Positions 10,557-21,600 of a stretch of 64,000 nucleotides of DNA are shown piece by piece. Each line of letters starts with the position of its first letter. The first letter of the stretch is position 1. The translations under genes and the position numbers were made by a program. The stretch lies in NCBI GenBank assembly GCA_016584305.1, contig JACEEZ010003532.1, positions 1-64,000 on the forward strand, read 5' to 3'. Under the pieces are notes generated by a model, which was not told where the DNA came from, made no database searches, and worked only from the letters and a program-made list of their open reading frames with translations. The stretch is from Chionoecetes opilio. Lineage: Eukaryota; Arthropoda; Malacostraca; Decapoda; Majidae.

Positions 10557-12994
10557 TAGTCCGTGAGCCAGACAAGATATCTGTACCATCTGGGGGCACC
10601 AAACGAAACTTATTTTTTATTGATGGTGTACCCATATACTTCACAAAAATGCATGATGGACATTTCAAACTCACAGCTTAAGTTTTTTATAGCATAATTA
10701 ATGTTTGCGCCAAATACACAAAATGTAGCAATTTTGTCATCCCTGTTTCAATGCTTAAATGGCTGACATGCAAAATAAAATAAATGTTACATAATGAAGT
10801 ATTGTTTATGTGTTCTGAAAGTGATTATCTAAGGAATATCTAATATATTGCATCACATAAAAATTGATTGTAATTTTGTCTGCGTCCTAATCTCTGCGAC
10901 ATCGATTTGCGCAATATTGATCAATTATCAATACATATTTACTGCTAATGGACATGATATCATTTATTGAGATTTCTTCATATTTGATTCAGTTTTAAGG
11001 TGAAATACCACTCTAGTTATTATACTACCATCCATAGTCAGTTTGTTTTTGCAATCGGACAGGCTTGTGTTTCATTTCAACGATGTGAAAGACTTTAAAT
11101 ACTTACTTTTCACTTCATTAATAACACCACTTATATATTCCTAAGTTATTATCACAGTACAGAGGTCATCCTGAAAAGTGACAATTCCTTCGTCTAATGA
11201 TACTTGTTGCTATCGATCGATCGAGAAACTAGGCATGAGGAGTTCTAAAACATCCTCTGGGGTCCCATCCGCCTGGTCCTTAAGCCAACACAGATGGACA
11301 AACAAAGAAAATCGAACAAGGCCGCACTGCAAGAAAGTAGAGGCTAAGGCAGCACCTGCTGAAGTATAGAAAGACCTCTGCCTGTATCATTGACGGCATG
11401 AGTGTTGTACAAAAGCTGAAGGTGACAAGCTCACCTTTGAAACTAAGCAGACCATATGCTTGCCTCTGTACTAAGATTGGCGGTGGGAGCGAACGCATTG
11501 AATGTGGTCTTGTGTGTATAACAGCTGTCACCATCAATGGAACCGAGACCTCGAGAGTTGCGGACTGGGATCCCTTTCACCAATATTATTTTTGTTTTTC
11601 CTGGTCACAAGATTCAGCAATGGATACGTCTCTTTGTTATGTGGTGCCAGTAAAACAACTGGACAGATTGTGTCAATTTCATTGCCATCCAGTGGAAAAA
11701 GCCGAATATGAAGAAAAACTGGGAGGAAGAACTCTGTATGTCCTGTATAACCTTTGCTTTCAGGCTCACACGGGACCATAGTGGATAGAAGAAAGATTGA
11801 CTGAAACATCCCAGGAGAAGCAACACCAGCGTCCTCTCCACTCCACATAGCGCTCCCTGGTATCTTCCATCCGCATGGTATCTGGGGATCTGACATCCTT
11901 CTTCTCACTGTCTGGCCTTCCACAAATAAATTAACTGCAGCGTGTAGGTGAAAAAAAATGTGGTACAAGCTACTCTAACCAGGTACATCAGCATCTCAAA
12001 AGTGTCGCTGCCTAGACGTGCGTTGTGCTTCTCTGCTCGGCTTAGCATCATTCAGGGATGTGACACAAGTCAGTGGCTTTTAGTGGTCGCGGTAAGCTCG
12101 CTGCACTTAAACTGTTTGATGACCACTGATCACTTCAGAGATGTCTTCGCAAAAAACTGGGAAATAATGGCAGCTCCTGATGAATTCTTAAGGTCTTGGA
12201 GGATTCACATGTCTCTACGTAAGGCTCAGTCAGAAATCTGTGATGTTGAAATGAGAGGCGATAATGACTTGTTCCGGTCAAAGAATGGAAACGTAGATTT
12301 CCTTGCCGTTTGCCCCCCTGCCAAAACTGTCTGCTCTACATTACAACGAGGGCCAACTATCAGGCTGCCATCTGGCACGAGCATTGCAGTCAGACCCGAA
12401 GTCCAAGTGTCCGCTGGAGAACAAAGCTGGTCCTTGGGTGTGAACGAGAACTTGTTTCACTGGATGACAGCTTGCACACACCAACACAGTCTTGGATTCC
12501 GTCATTGCAAATGCAAGAAGTCATGCAGTTGCCCACCTTCCAGTGTATGTGAATGGACTGACTGTACTCAGGCCTGCTTACTGCAGGAATGTAGAACATG
12601 AAAGACGAGGGGTCCTGCTGAGGCAGACACATACAGGGTCTGAGGTTTCGGACAGACAGCGATAGTGACACATTATAAACAATAATCTCTAATTTGGGTG
12701 TGTTCTTTCATGTAGTCTCTCCAGTGGTACTCCCATGGAATGGCCTTGTGTTTTCACATGTTGGTTGGTGTCACTAAATACTTGGCGAGTACCAATGTGT
12801 TTGTTCTTATGTCCAGAAAATATGACGTTTTTTCTGAGTACCAACTAACCAGCACCTTGTTTAAAGGATCTCTTGAGCTTCGAGACTGTTGAGTCACAGA
12901 TGTCCATCATGGTGCATATCAGATAATCACAATAAAGTTTGGTGCCCCCAGGTGGTACTAATTGGTCAAAATCAGGCGACTGGCTCACGGACTA
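10557..12994 (+). mobile_element. TIR-bounded element carrying a GCDT-family gene (right-arm copy)
   Basis: Both ends read inwards as TAGTCCGTGAGCCAG (left 10,557; right reverse-complemented from 12,994). About 25-35 bp further in lies CTGGGGGCACCAAAC, then a CATGATGGACAT block, giving imperfect TIRs of over 100 bp. The immediate flanks are CGT on both sides, or TA if the first two bases are counted as the duplication, so the target-site size is ambiguous. A roughly 26-bp GC-rich sequence (GTTGAGAG...GCCCCGTGAC) sits in direct orientation outside both ends. The interior holds one recognisable gene, of the GCDT family. I cannot assign a named superfamily. Confidence 0.65.
11200..12620 (+). pseudogene. 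GCDT-family protein, C-terminal two thirds, frameshifted
   Basis: Read across frames, the plus strand follows a large family of proteins usually annotated 'uncharacterized' in invertebrate and fish genomes. In order: a PSAWSL...KENRT start near 11,260, SACIIDGMSVVQKLK (11,380), a Gln-Glu-Glu-Ala-like block near 11,815, the GCDT motif followed in another frame by SVAFSGRGKLAALKL (12,054-12,115), DHFRDVFAKNWE, a CPP...C segment, ANYQAAIWH (12,350) and a C-terminal cluster of Cys pairs (CKCKKSC, CEWTDCTQAC) ending near 12,600. From the family I would expect a PIN/FEN1-like nuclease fold with Asp/Glu clusters, then a metal-binding tail; that is inference. The longest open piece is 217 residues. 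The N-terminus is missing. Confidence 0.7.
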
Positions 12995-13255
12995 CGTTAC
13001 ATGTTGAGAGGCCGCGCTGCCCCGTGACGGAGAATGCTGGTATAGATAATATTTTTAATTTCATTTGGTAAAAAAATTCCATAGATCATGACCGAAACAT
13101 AAGATGCTGTGTTTGAAAAGAGTTGTTCGAAATTGAGGAAAGGCTAAATTGACATTGTTACTTCTGGTGTTTGTTACTTCTGGTGTTATGAGTAATTTCA
13201 ACGAGTCTAAGATTTGAGTTCCCATTAGTCTCTCATCGAGTGTGTTTGTATACAC

Positions 13256-14479
13256 ATTACGGTGTAATAAGACTCTCATCGAGTGTGTTTGTATACACAT
13301 TACTGTGTAATAAGACAATTGTAAAATAGTATACTTAAAGACAGTGAAGGTAAGACAAAATGTATAAATAGTGAAAATTAATAGTTAAATCGACCAAGAG
13401 TATCTACTACGGGCTTATGAATCCGACACGAAAACCTCCTACCCGGTGGTGGGGTGAGGCAAGAGCTGGTAGCTCTTCCCTCCGCGAGACTGGCAGAAAT
13501 GCATTAGGAACATCATACATCTGGCGCGATAATATGGCATCGCGAGCACACTCCTCTGGCGCATGCGCAGATGCAGACTAAATAAACATCCTGGGTTGGC
13601 TTATAGCGCGTTTTCGCGACGTTCACCACCCTGGTCCAGTCACTCCAGTCTAGTCTATACCGTTCCAGGCTGGACTGCTTCTCGCGAAATAATCGAGACT
13701 GGGGCCCCAGTCCCATTCAGTCGTTCCTATTGGCTGGGGATCGAGTGGGCGTGGTCCTCGCGGGCAGACCTGCCACACATTTTTAAAAAGCGCGCGTTTT
13801 TTTTTAAATTTTACTTGACTTCTCAATGGGAAGTAAGTTGGGGCAGGGATGGTATGAAAAAATGAATGGATGAACTACTTTATTTACCGTATAACACTAT
13901 CTATAGTCGCACACTGGCACTAATGGCGCCGGGGGCATATATTCGAGTTTTTAGCATAACACAGATAACATCACGGCACAGTAGTTTACATTATCTAACA
14001 TAACTATAGCTACGGTCAGGGGCGGTTGGTCCCTAACAGCCACGGGACAGACACGCTACCGGCCCCCGGCCCTATCATTGCAAACTTCAGTCCATGAATA
14101 AAATGTATAGTAAAAAATATTACTTATTCTAATTTTCCAAATAGGTAAAAAGTAAAGTTGAATACACGTTTCAAACCAAAATATATCATATACCCACACT
14201 TGTATAGTTTTTTCCATAGTTCTGTATGCAGTGCATTCTCACAGTCTGAAGAAGACTATTGAAGCAATAAGTCCCTAATTCACGCACTAAACCCCATTCA
14301 TTCACGAAACCATTTTAAACAGATTTCAATTCTAACCATCAAACTGGTCTGTGCATAAACACAGCTGCTGATCATCCCGCCACACCACTCCACTTGACAA
14401 TAATTGCCACATTTCTCATACTTCCATCAATATAATTCACTCATTTTGAATGTACATGATCTTATTCATTCAGTACTAC
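13256..14479. other. Non-coding interval with a TIR-like GC-rich segment
   Basis: No gene is visible. 13,590-13,760 is GC-rich and contains TAGCGCGTTTTCGCGAC, which recurs inverted near 18,190-18,240. It also holds a 16-bp perfect palindrome, GACTGGGGCCCCAGTC, at about 13,696-13,711. A 54-bp direct repeat (ctctcatcgagtgtgtttg...) lies at 13,230-13,320. The remainder is AT-rich. Confidence 0.6.
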
Positions 14480-17157
14480 TTACTTGGTGATTTCAATGTC
14501 ACCCCAGCCTCTTGGCTATCACTTCTTCTTGCACCTGTCCAACTGGGGAACCAGCCTCTTTTTCTATCCTCCACCACCTAGAGCATCTTGGTGCAGCACC
14601 CTACCTGTAGTTTCCTGCCATACACGGAGACACGCCCAACATCTATACCTTTTCCTATAACCATTTCTGCTTCTTACTAGTGACTATTCGCTCCTTGGGT
14701 TTCCTCCAATTACAATTATTTTGTCTGTAACTTCTCCTATCGTTTTCCGGTGCCGCCTCGGGACCCACAGCAGAGGTGTCTTCTGGCATTTCAACTCAGC
14801 TAAGTGGGAGGACCTAAGCAGTACTACTCTGATTTCCCCTGGAATAAATTATATGCTTCCATGTCAGAGACCCATCTCTTTGTGCCGAGCGCATAACTGA
14901 GGTCATTGTCTTTGTCATGGAGGCGTACAATATCCACACACTTTCTCTAATCCTAAAGCCGTCCCTTTGGTTTTAACTCTGCTTGTTCTCATGCTGTACA
15001 AATGAGAGGCGGCTCACAGACGGTACAGTAACCATCCATCTCCTGAAACCGTGCCACTCTATGTTTTTGCAAAATTATGCAAATATTTTTTTTCAACTAC
15101 ACTCAGACCACAACTCATTCATTCATAGAAAATGTCAAACCTTTTTCTGAATCAACCTAATCTCGTGACTCTCTGGCATCTAGCATAAAAACATCTTTAA
15201 ACACAATTTGTGTCTTCTCATGCTTTCCCTCCTATGTTTCTCCGGATGGCGCACAGCTGTCTCATCTATTTCTAAGCTGAACTTTGTGCTCAAACCTTTG
15301 CTAAAAATTCCACTCTGGTTGAATGAATTCCTCCTTCTCCTCCATCCTCTGACTATGTTTATAAGATCCTTCGTAATGGATGTTTTATTTGCCCTTTCTG
15401 TCCTAGACCTCCTCGGAATCGTCCGTCTGATGGAATCCCTCCTCTTGTTCTCAAAACTGGGCTTCCTGTGCTTGCACACTGTCTGGTCACTTTTCCGTCT
15501 TTGTCCTTCTACTTCCACCTTCCTTGCTGGAAAGTTGCTTACAGTCAGCACCGTCCCTACAGGTTGACTCGTCTACGCCTTCAACTATACAATCCTACGC
15601 TTTTGACTTCTGCTTTCTACGTACGTTTTTTAATCTACGTAATAGAGATTCTAACTCACATCTATCTGCTCACAATCTTCTAATCTGATCGTCCAGTACG
15701 TTCCGTTAACGGCGATAATGATAAGATAATATATATTTTCATCCTATCTAGACCCTTTGGCAAGTACCAACTACAGGGTATTGACTATACAAAGCGCCGA
15801 CGTCAGCCAGAACTGGCGGACTCGAACCGCTGACCGAATCACAGGGACGCATGCACATTGTGAGCTCACGTTTCTACCAACCTTGCCACCCTGACGGGCG
15901 GGTGATATGATGCGATCTTCTAGCTTTCCTACTGAATCTGTGTCATCCTCTTTTAGAGGGATTTGGTTGAAACTTTTAAGCTGTTTGCCTTGGACATATG
16001 CAAAAGCTTTGATAGGCGTCACAAACCGTAATGTTAAACTACCATTATTCGGTTTCTATCCTTTATATGCCCCCTTCATCTTCAGTTTACTTCTGACAAC
16101 CGTTCTATTGCAGCTACTGTGACGGACCTCATTATTCTCCTACGTCTATTATAGTGTTTCTTCAGGGTTCGTTCCTATCAATCCCTCTTTCTTTTTCATT
16201 AGATCTTCTAGTCTAACTCAATTCTCTCTCTATCCACTCGGATCTTCGCATTATGATTCTACCTGCATTTTCAACGTCGTTCATTAGGCGATCGCAACTC
16301 AACATGAACTAAGTGACTCACGGAGATCCTAATTCGACCTTTCTCTACATAATTTTTGATTGTGCCAAAGCAACCTAGCTTCCCTGTGTTCAATGCCTCA
16401 AAAAAACCCATTTCTTCAACTATCTACTCGACAAAACCTCAATCTATCCCTTCTTCTTCAATGACACTCACTGTCTTCTTCTACAATGAACATTCATGCT
16501 ATCCTTTACGCAAAAAAAATTGGAACATGGAAATTCTCGCATCTCATCTCTTCTAAAACACTTTTAAGAACTTAGGTGTCCTCTGACGTCCTGCGTCCAT
16601 TTTTTCTGCCCTCCCCAGGTGCTTGCCTGTACAGGGCCGATCCGCCATGTATGGAGTATGTCTCACTGTTTTGGGGGTATCCACTCATACAGCTTTCCTC
16701 AAAAGGGTAGAATAAAAACTTTCGTCGCTCAAACTCCCTTTCTTCTGCCGACTGTCTTCATCTTTAAATCACCGCCGCATGTTCTTCTCTTTGTCTATCT
16801 TCTATATTTATTTTTCGTGCTCACTCTCTTCCTGAACTGCTAACTGCATTGCTCCCCCCCGCCCAGGCCTCGCTGCACAAGACTTGCTACTCATTCTCAT
16901 CCTTCCTGTCCATCTTCCATTGCAAAGTTACAATACCTCTTCCATCCAACTGGTAAACTCTTGCACTTTTCACTGTTTCTATTCTCCACCTTCCGACGCT
17001 TTTTTTTTTCAAGAAAGAGTAACAGACACCTCCAAACTAAATTGGCCTACCCCCCTTTCCACTAATTCTCTTACAGTCATCTGTATAGCACTGTAACTAA
17101 GCGGGCTTTTTTTTGTCTTTGGCTAGTCCCTTTGTGCTGTAAAAAAACAAAAACATT
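14480..17157 (+). mobile_element. Decayed 5'-truncated LINE (CR1/Jockey-like), copy 1
   Basis: The plus strand begins inside the endonuclease domain with an LLGDFNV-like segment near 14,490, then the block that aligns to 52,694 onward (a QHPT...LGDTPN region, 'SSDHNLISV'). It continues through the linker and the reverse transcriptase, with YGFRKG, DISKAFD and SYADDST counterparts all damaged, and ends in TGCTGTAAAAAAAC at about 17,157, matching the 3' tail of copy 2. Many stops and frameshifts make it inactive. It is interrupted by a SINE at 15,717-15,911. This copy shows what copy 2 looked like before its LTR insertion. Confidence 0.85.
15717..15911 (-). mobile_element. tRNA-derived SINE inserted in LINE copy 1
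   Basis: On the minus strand it carries a pol III A box (TGGCAAGGTTGG, 15,878-15,889) and a B box (GGTTCGAGTCCGCC, 15,815-15,828) at tRNA-like spacing, then a unique body and an AT-rich tail ending in TATCTTATCATT. GCGAT flanks it on both sides (15,712-15,716 and 15,912-15,916). LINE copy 2 runs straight through this point, which confirms an insertion, although about ten LINE bases on the left are missing or changed. Confidence 0.8.
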
Positions 17158-17409
17158 ACACTGAGGGTGTGTGCCCGTGGTGCCTATGAACTGTACAGTT
17201 TTTGTGGACCAGGTGCCAAAAAGGAGATTTTAAGGAAAGAGCTAGCTGTCTCAGCGTCAAACGATCTCCATAAATGCGGTAGATCTTCTTTGGAAGTTAT
17301 TTAGATTATACACCCTGCTAGAAACAGCTGAATCCTCTCTTTCTCTCTCTCATAATTTGCTTCATAAAATTTGTACTTAGATTCGTACCATTATATAACC
17401 AGGCTGCTA

Positions 17410-17700
17410 CTTCCGAAGCCACTTGTTCGTCAGCGTACTCGAGTCTGGCCCCGTGCCCGGCGCCGCCGCCCTCAAGAACCCTTGACCTCCGTGTGTCCTG
17501 TGCCAATCCGCCTCTAGGTCATACTCCTTCAGATGACATGCTAGAATATGGGAGAGGGATGGAAGAGAAGCCAGGCTGCCTCGTCTGTCTTTTGAGCCCA
17601 CGAGGCAGTACGGTCTCCAGGCTAACACATGTCTCTCTCTCACAACCGTAACCATCTGCGCTACGTGGCCGGCCCCGCCGGACTCAGACCGGCCCAAGAC
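17410..17700 (-). mobile_element. Possible second tRNA-derived SINE
   Basis: The minus strand has a good A-box match (TAGCGCAGATGG at 17,652-17,663) and a weak B box (GGGCTCAAAAG near 17,589-17,599) about 60 bases apart. The body is GC-rich, unlike its surroundings. I could not find target duplications or a second copy, so this is tentative. Confidence 0.35.
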
Positions 17701-18249
17701 CCTCCGCACACGGGACACACCCCGGTTGCCCTATAGCCAATCGCCCCTGGCAACGGTACATGGTCTTTCAGTGACACATACCTTCTGTATGGATGGCTAA
17801 AAATCGTAAATAGATAGCGCCTAAAACCTGGTGACTTCGTGCAGTGGCCACTATAGTGTTGGTTGACAGTAACATGCGTTTCCCAGACTGCTGTTTCAGC
17901 AAATTGCGATATTGTAAATTTTTCGTGAAATTACTTTAGTCTTATGTCGGCCATCCTTGTGTTTTCATGTTCTTATCAGCAGCACGATAACTCCTGGTCG
18001 TCTTCCCCGCTGACTTTAGTCGCATGCCGCCATTCCTCCTCCACACTAGTCAAACTGGTCCTGCTCGCTGGCCTGGCCCAGTCTAGCCCGTTCCAGCCCG
18101 TCCAATCCGCCCTCGCGAAAACCAGTGGCCGCCCGGACTATTCCAGTCCTAGGGTAATCCAGTAAGACAGGTACTCTAGTCGTCCAGAGCGGTCGCGGAA
18201 ACGCGCTAGTTTAGCCAACTTGGCTAAACCCTTTATCGCCACTACTATT
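17700..18249. other. GC-rich non-coding flank
   Basis: No gene is seen. 17,960-18,240 is GC-rich and, inverted, resembles 13,590-13,700 (the CGCGTTTCCGCGACC core and repeated CCAGTC/CAGTCTAG words). This would fit the two ends of an old transposon or two related MITEs. Confidence 0.45.
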
Positions 18250-18381
18250 CCGGCCCGCTAAGGACCAGATTTCAAGAGGATAGGGCATGCCGGATAAAAG
18301 CACCAAATTTTTGTTCAGGCATTCTATCAGGGTCCTACTATGATTTTGAGAGGGGAGACAAACGATCCATTTTACTCAGAG
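18250..18381. repeat. Left terminal inverted repeat of copy A
   Basis: Pairs with 23,652-23,772 in inverted orientation and with 25,101-25,226 in direct orientation. The outer 20-30 bp are the most diverged. The inner 90 bp, from CATGC to ACTCAGAG, are well conserved. Confidence 0.8.
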
Positions 18382-18636
18382 CCTCATATTGAACCTTTTT
18401 GTGATAACGGCTAATTTTCACTAGAAAATCTTGATGAAATCAAGATTCGCCTTTTAATGGCAAGAAATATTCCGTAATATGCAATACTCCACTAGTTTTG
18501 TTATTTTTTTCATCCCTTCTAGCTTCAAGATCACACTTTTCATTTTTACCAGAAACCGTCTATTACAATGGAATTTAGGCTTCATGTATACCATCGAATT
18601 ACTTACGTACATGTACTTAGTTAAGATCAACATGTC

Positions 18637-18666
18637 TGCTAACTGTTTTGTTTTGTGTGTTGCAGA
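18637..18666 (+). promoter_or_regulatory. Splice acceptor of the copy A gene
   Basis: CTAAC (18,639-18,643) followed by a T/G-rich pyrimidine-type tract and TTGCAG ending at 18,665 makes a strong branch point plus 3' splice site. Coding similarity begins downstream, so at least one upstream exon or leader should lie between the left TIR and this site. Confidence 0.65.
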
Positions 18667-21600
18667 TTTGAAGAGACCCGTCACGCATCTGTGATGATTG
18701 GATCACGTGTGCCGTCGCAGAAGAAAAACCTCTGGCCACTTCGCTGTCCCTTAAAATGCACATGTAGCGGGGACAAGTCGGCGCAGCTGTCTAAGGATCT
18801 TTCCTGGGAAGTGACTCAGTTCAGAGAAACTCAACGCTCTGCAGTGGCCTCTTTGCATTTGGTGCTATGCCACAGACGTGGATGAGTAATCAGGAATCAA
18901 TGCACAGTGGCACAATCATGTCACACATTCAACACAGAAACTGGCAAGGGCGAAGAAGCGAGGGAGAGATAGCACGCCCTGCTACAAAGAACCGATGCCG
19001 TCGCACGCAATGTTTCGAAAAACCGCTGCATAATTTTTGCACCAAAAGAAGATGGACTCCTGCATGAGTTCAAAAAAACCCTAGGGGCAGATGACACTGT
19101 TTAGGTCAATGGCCCGAGATCTGTTGGGATTCAGTTTGTTGACCAGGATTGAAGGTTGTCCCCAGGTAGGACCTCATTGCACTGGAGGCCAGTACCATCT
19201 TGCTTCTGGGTGGACTGCGGGAATCGTCACCAAAGGGCACCCCTGATCAGGAACAGGAAAACCTCAGATGCCAGTAACCAGACAGAAGCCCGAGCAGAGC
19301 ATTTGCTAGCTGGTCATTCTAGAGAATGAAGTTGGAAGAAGTGCACAAAAAAATAATTCATACATTCACGTTTCTTCCTACGGATCTCTACGCTAAAGTC
19401 GTCTGCTGACTTTGCATCAGGAGTGAAGTCAACAAAGTGCGCTTTAAAAGAGCAAATCCTGAGCACTTTCCCATATTCACAGAGCAAATATGGATGAAAA
19501 AAATGTGCTACTTGTCCTTTGAGAAAAGGCATGCCAAACAAATGCTGAAACTAGGCCCTGGAGACTGACTATTAAGGAGATGCACTAATTTTGGCAAAAG
19601 CTGCCAGGATTGTGCGGAAGGACATCTTTCGTTCCTGTGGTTTAACTTCAGTGGCTCATTTCCCCCTACTGCAGAAGAACTCTGTTCCAGCCACCGCCAA
19701 GAGTTGGTGACATGCTGATGAAGAGCTGACTTGAAAGATCCGACTGTGCGGATTCCCAGGCCTGTCTCACTGCTCAAAAGATCATACATCATTCAAACTG
19801 CAAAAAGATCCAGAGAGGACAGCAAATCCCAGCAGTCGATCAACGAAATTCGTTTGGCAATTGAAGCCCCCTACCACTCTACATTGGGCCTGAACCTCCA
19901 CACGCAGACTTAGTCAGAAAAACTTGTTACCCAGATGCATGATTGGGGGCCCTGAGTGTCAGTTTACCGGGTGCTCCAACCTAGAGCAATCACCTGGCTA
20001 CTGATGTGTGTGAGGACATGACGATAAAGGGATTGTGTGCCCAGTCCATTGCGCTTTACAGCTCTCAACTGTAGGGGCCCTTGATAATATTGACCACAAC
20101 CCCTCAAAGCACACAGCCCAGGATCATTCCATGGGGACAGGTATCAGCATTTCCAGTTTCCTACAGTTCAAACTGGGCCAATCCCCGAGTGAGATCAGCC
20201 TAGCACGTCTAAAAAAACACCACCTAGAGACCAGGACCTGACTGCCTGAAAACTTCCCACTGTTCCCAGCTGTGGGGCACTTCGGAAGGAAAGCGTGGCT
20301 GTGCCGAGGACTTCGTATGAACATCCGACCCATCTTGACAACCTTGACACGGCCGCGAACAAAGAGAACAAGTGGCTTGAACATGCCATTTTGCTCTATG
20401 GGAAGGAAGAGTTGGTTCAGGGAGATGCCTGTTGCCTGGTCTGCTTACCACAGCTCCTGTGGACGAGAGCCACCGTTGACTTGCCACCTGCATCACTCAG
20501 CTCCGCCGCACTCTTCATGAGAATGAGAGAGAAAAAAAAAAAAACAAAAAAAACAAGGCTGCCACTGCTGCAATGGTCAAACATGGGATGATGTTCTGCG
20601 TGAAGACCATAAAGTTTCTGAATCCTGCCTGGCAACTTCTGTCCATTGCCTTAGATGCTCCGCTGATATGCACTGCCAAGTTTCGTTCAGTGGCACTGGC
20701 CGCACACACATGCAAGACCAGTAAACTGCCATGTTTGGTGAGGTCTCCATTGTTGAGAATGGCTGTTTGGAAGACACTTGGGGACTACTTGTGAGGCATC
20801 AGGCTGGACACCGCTTAACTCAAGCGGCATTGCTCGTCCGGCACTGACGACTCTTCTCCTGACGGCCTCACACCTACAGAAACCATACACACGCCCACGC
20901 AAGTCTGCTCTCGCACTGGCAAGATGCAGCGGGATGCTCACCAAGAGGCATTGGTGAAATACCAAGCATGATGAAGGTTTTTGAGGCATGGAGACGGGAC
21001 ATGGCTGCCCGGAGTCCAACATTCCAGTACTGGGATACAATCCTGCGGCTGGAACTCTGGCCTGATCTTTGTACGTGCACACAGAGAACAAGGATTTCCT
21101 CCCCTTATCGTTTGAGACCTGAAAGCTCTTGTGCCATGCTTCTTCGCATCTGGACTCACCAGAACTATGCCAGGTGGCTCCGGTGCTATCAGGGACATGG
21201 AGAGTCTCTCCCCAGCAGTTCACACCAATTCGACGTCACGCAACTGGGTCGTTTCGAAAACCCAAGTTCTCGTTCCTCCACTATACCAATTGACCAGCCC
21301 CAACAAACCAACGAGCTTGTGAAAGGTGAAGAGGAGCAGTGGGCTTACCGAGAACCCAGTTGCCTTCAGGAGGTGGATGGTTGCGGACGGAGCAGGCGCG
21401 ACTTCACTGGCAGAGTTCGGGGAGCAGTATGCCGACACCCCAAATGCATGAACCATACCATCACGAGGGAGGGTCCCTATTCTACCCCCAGAAGACTATC
21501 CAGAAGCCAACTGTGGACTTCTCCAGGTCATCAGTGCGATTGTGGGAAACCCATTCAATGATGACGCCCCAGAACTCCATGGCACGTGACACCGGAAATG

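Larger units (their letters stand above)
7048..13255. repeat. Right arm of the giant inverted duplication
   Basis: This is the better-quality copy of the arm. From the centre outwards it contains AT-rich DNA, a Harbinger element (8,094-10,455), a TIR-bounded GCDT-family element (10,557-12,994) and about 260 bp of flank. It includes one N (8,588) and a roughly 240-bp tandem duplication that the left arm lacks. See the left-arm entry for the matching logic. Confidence 0.93.
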
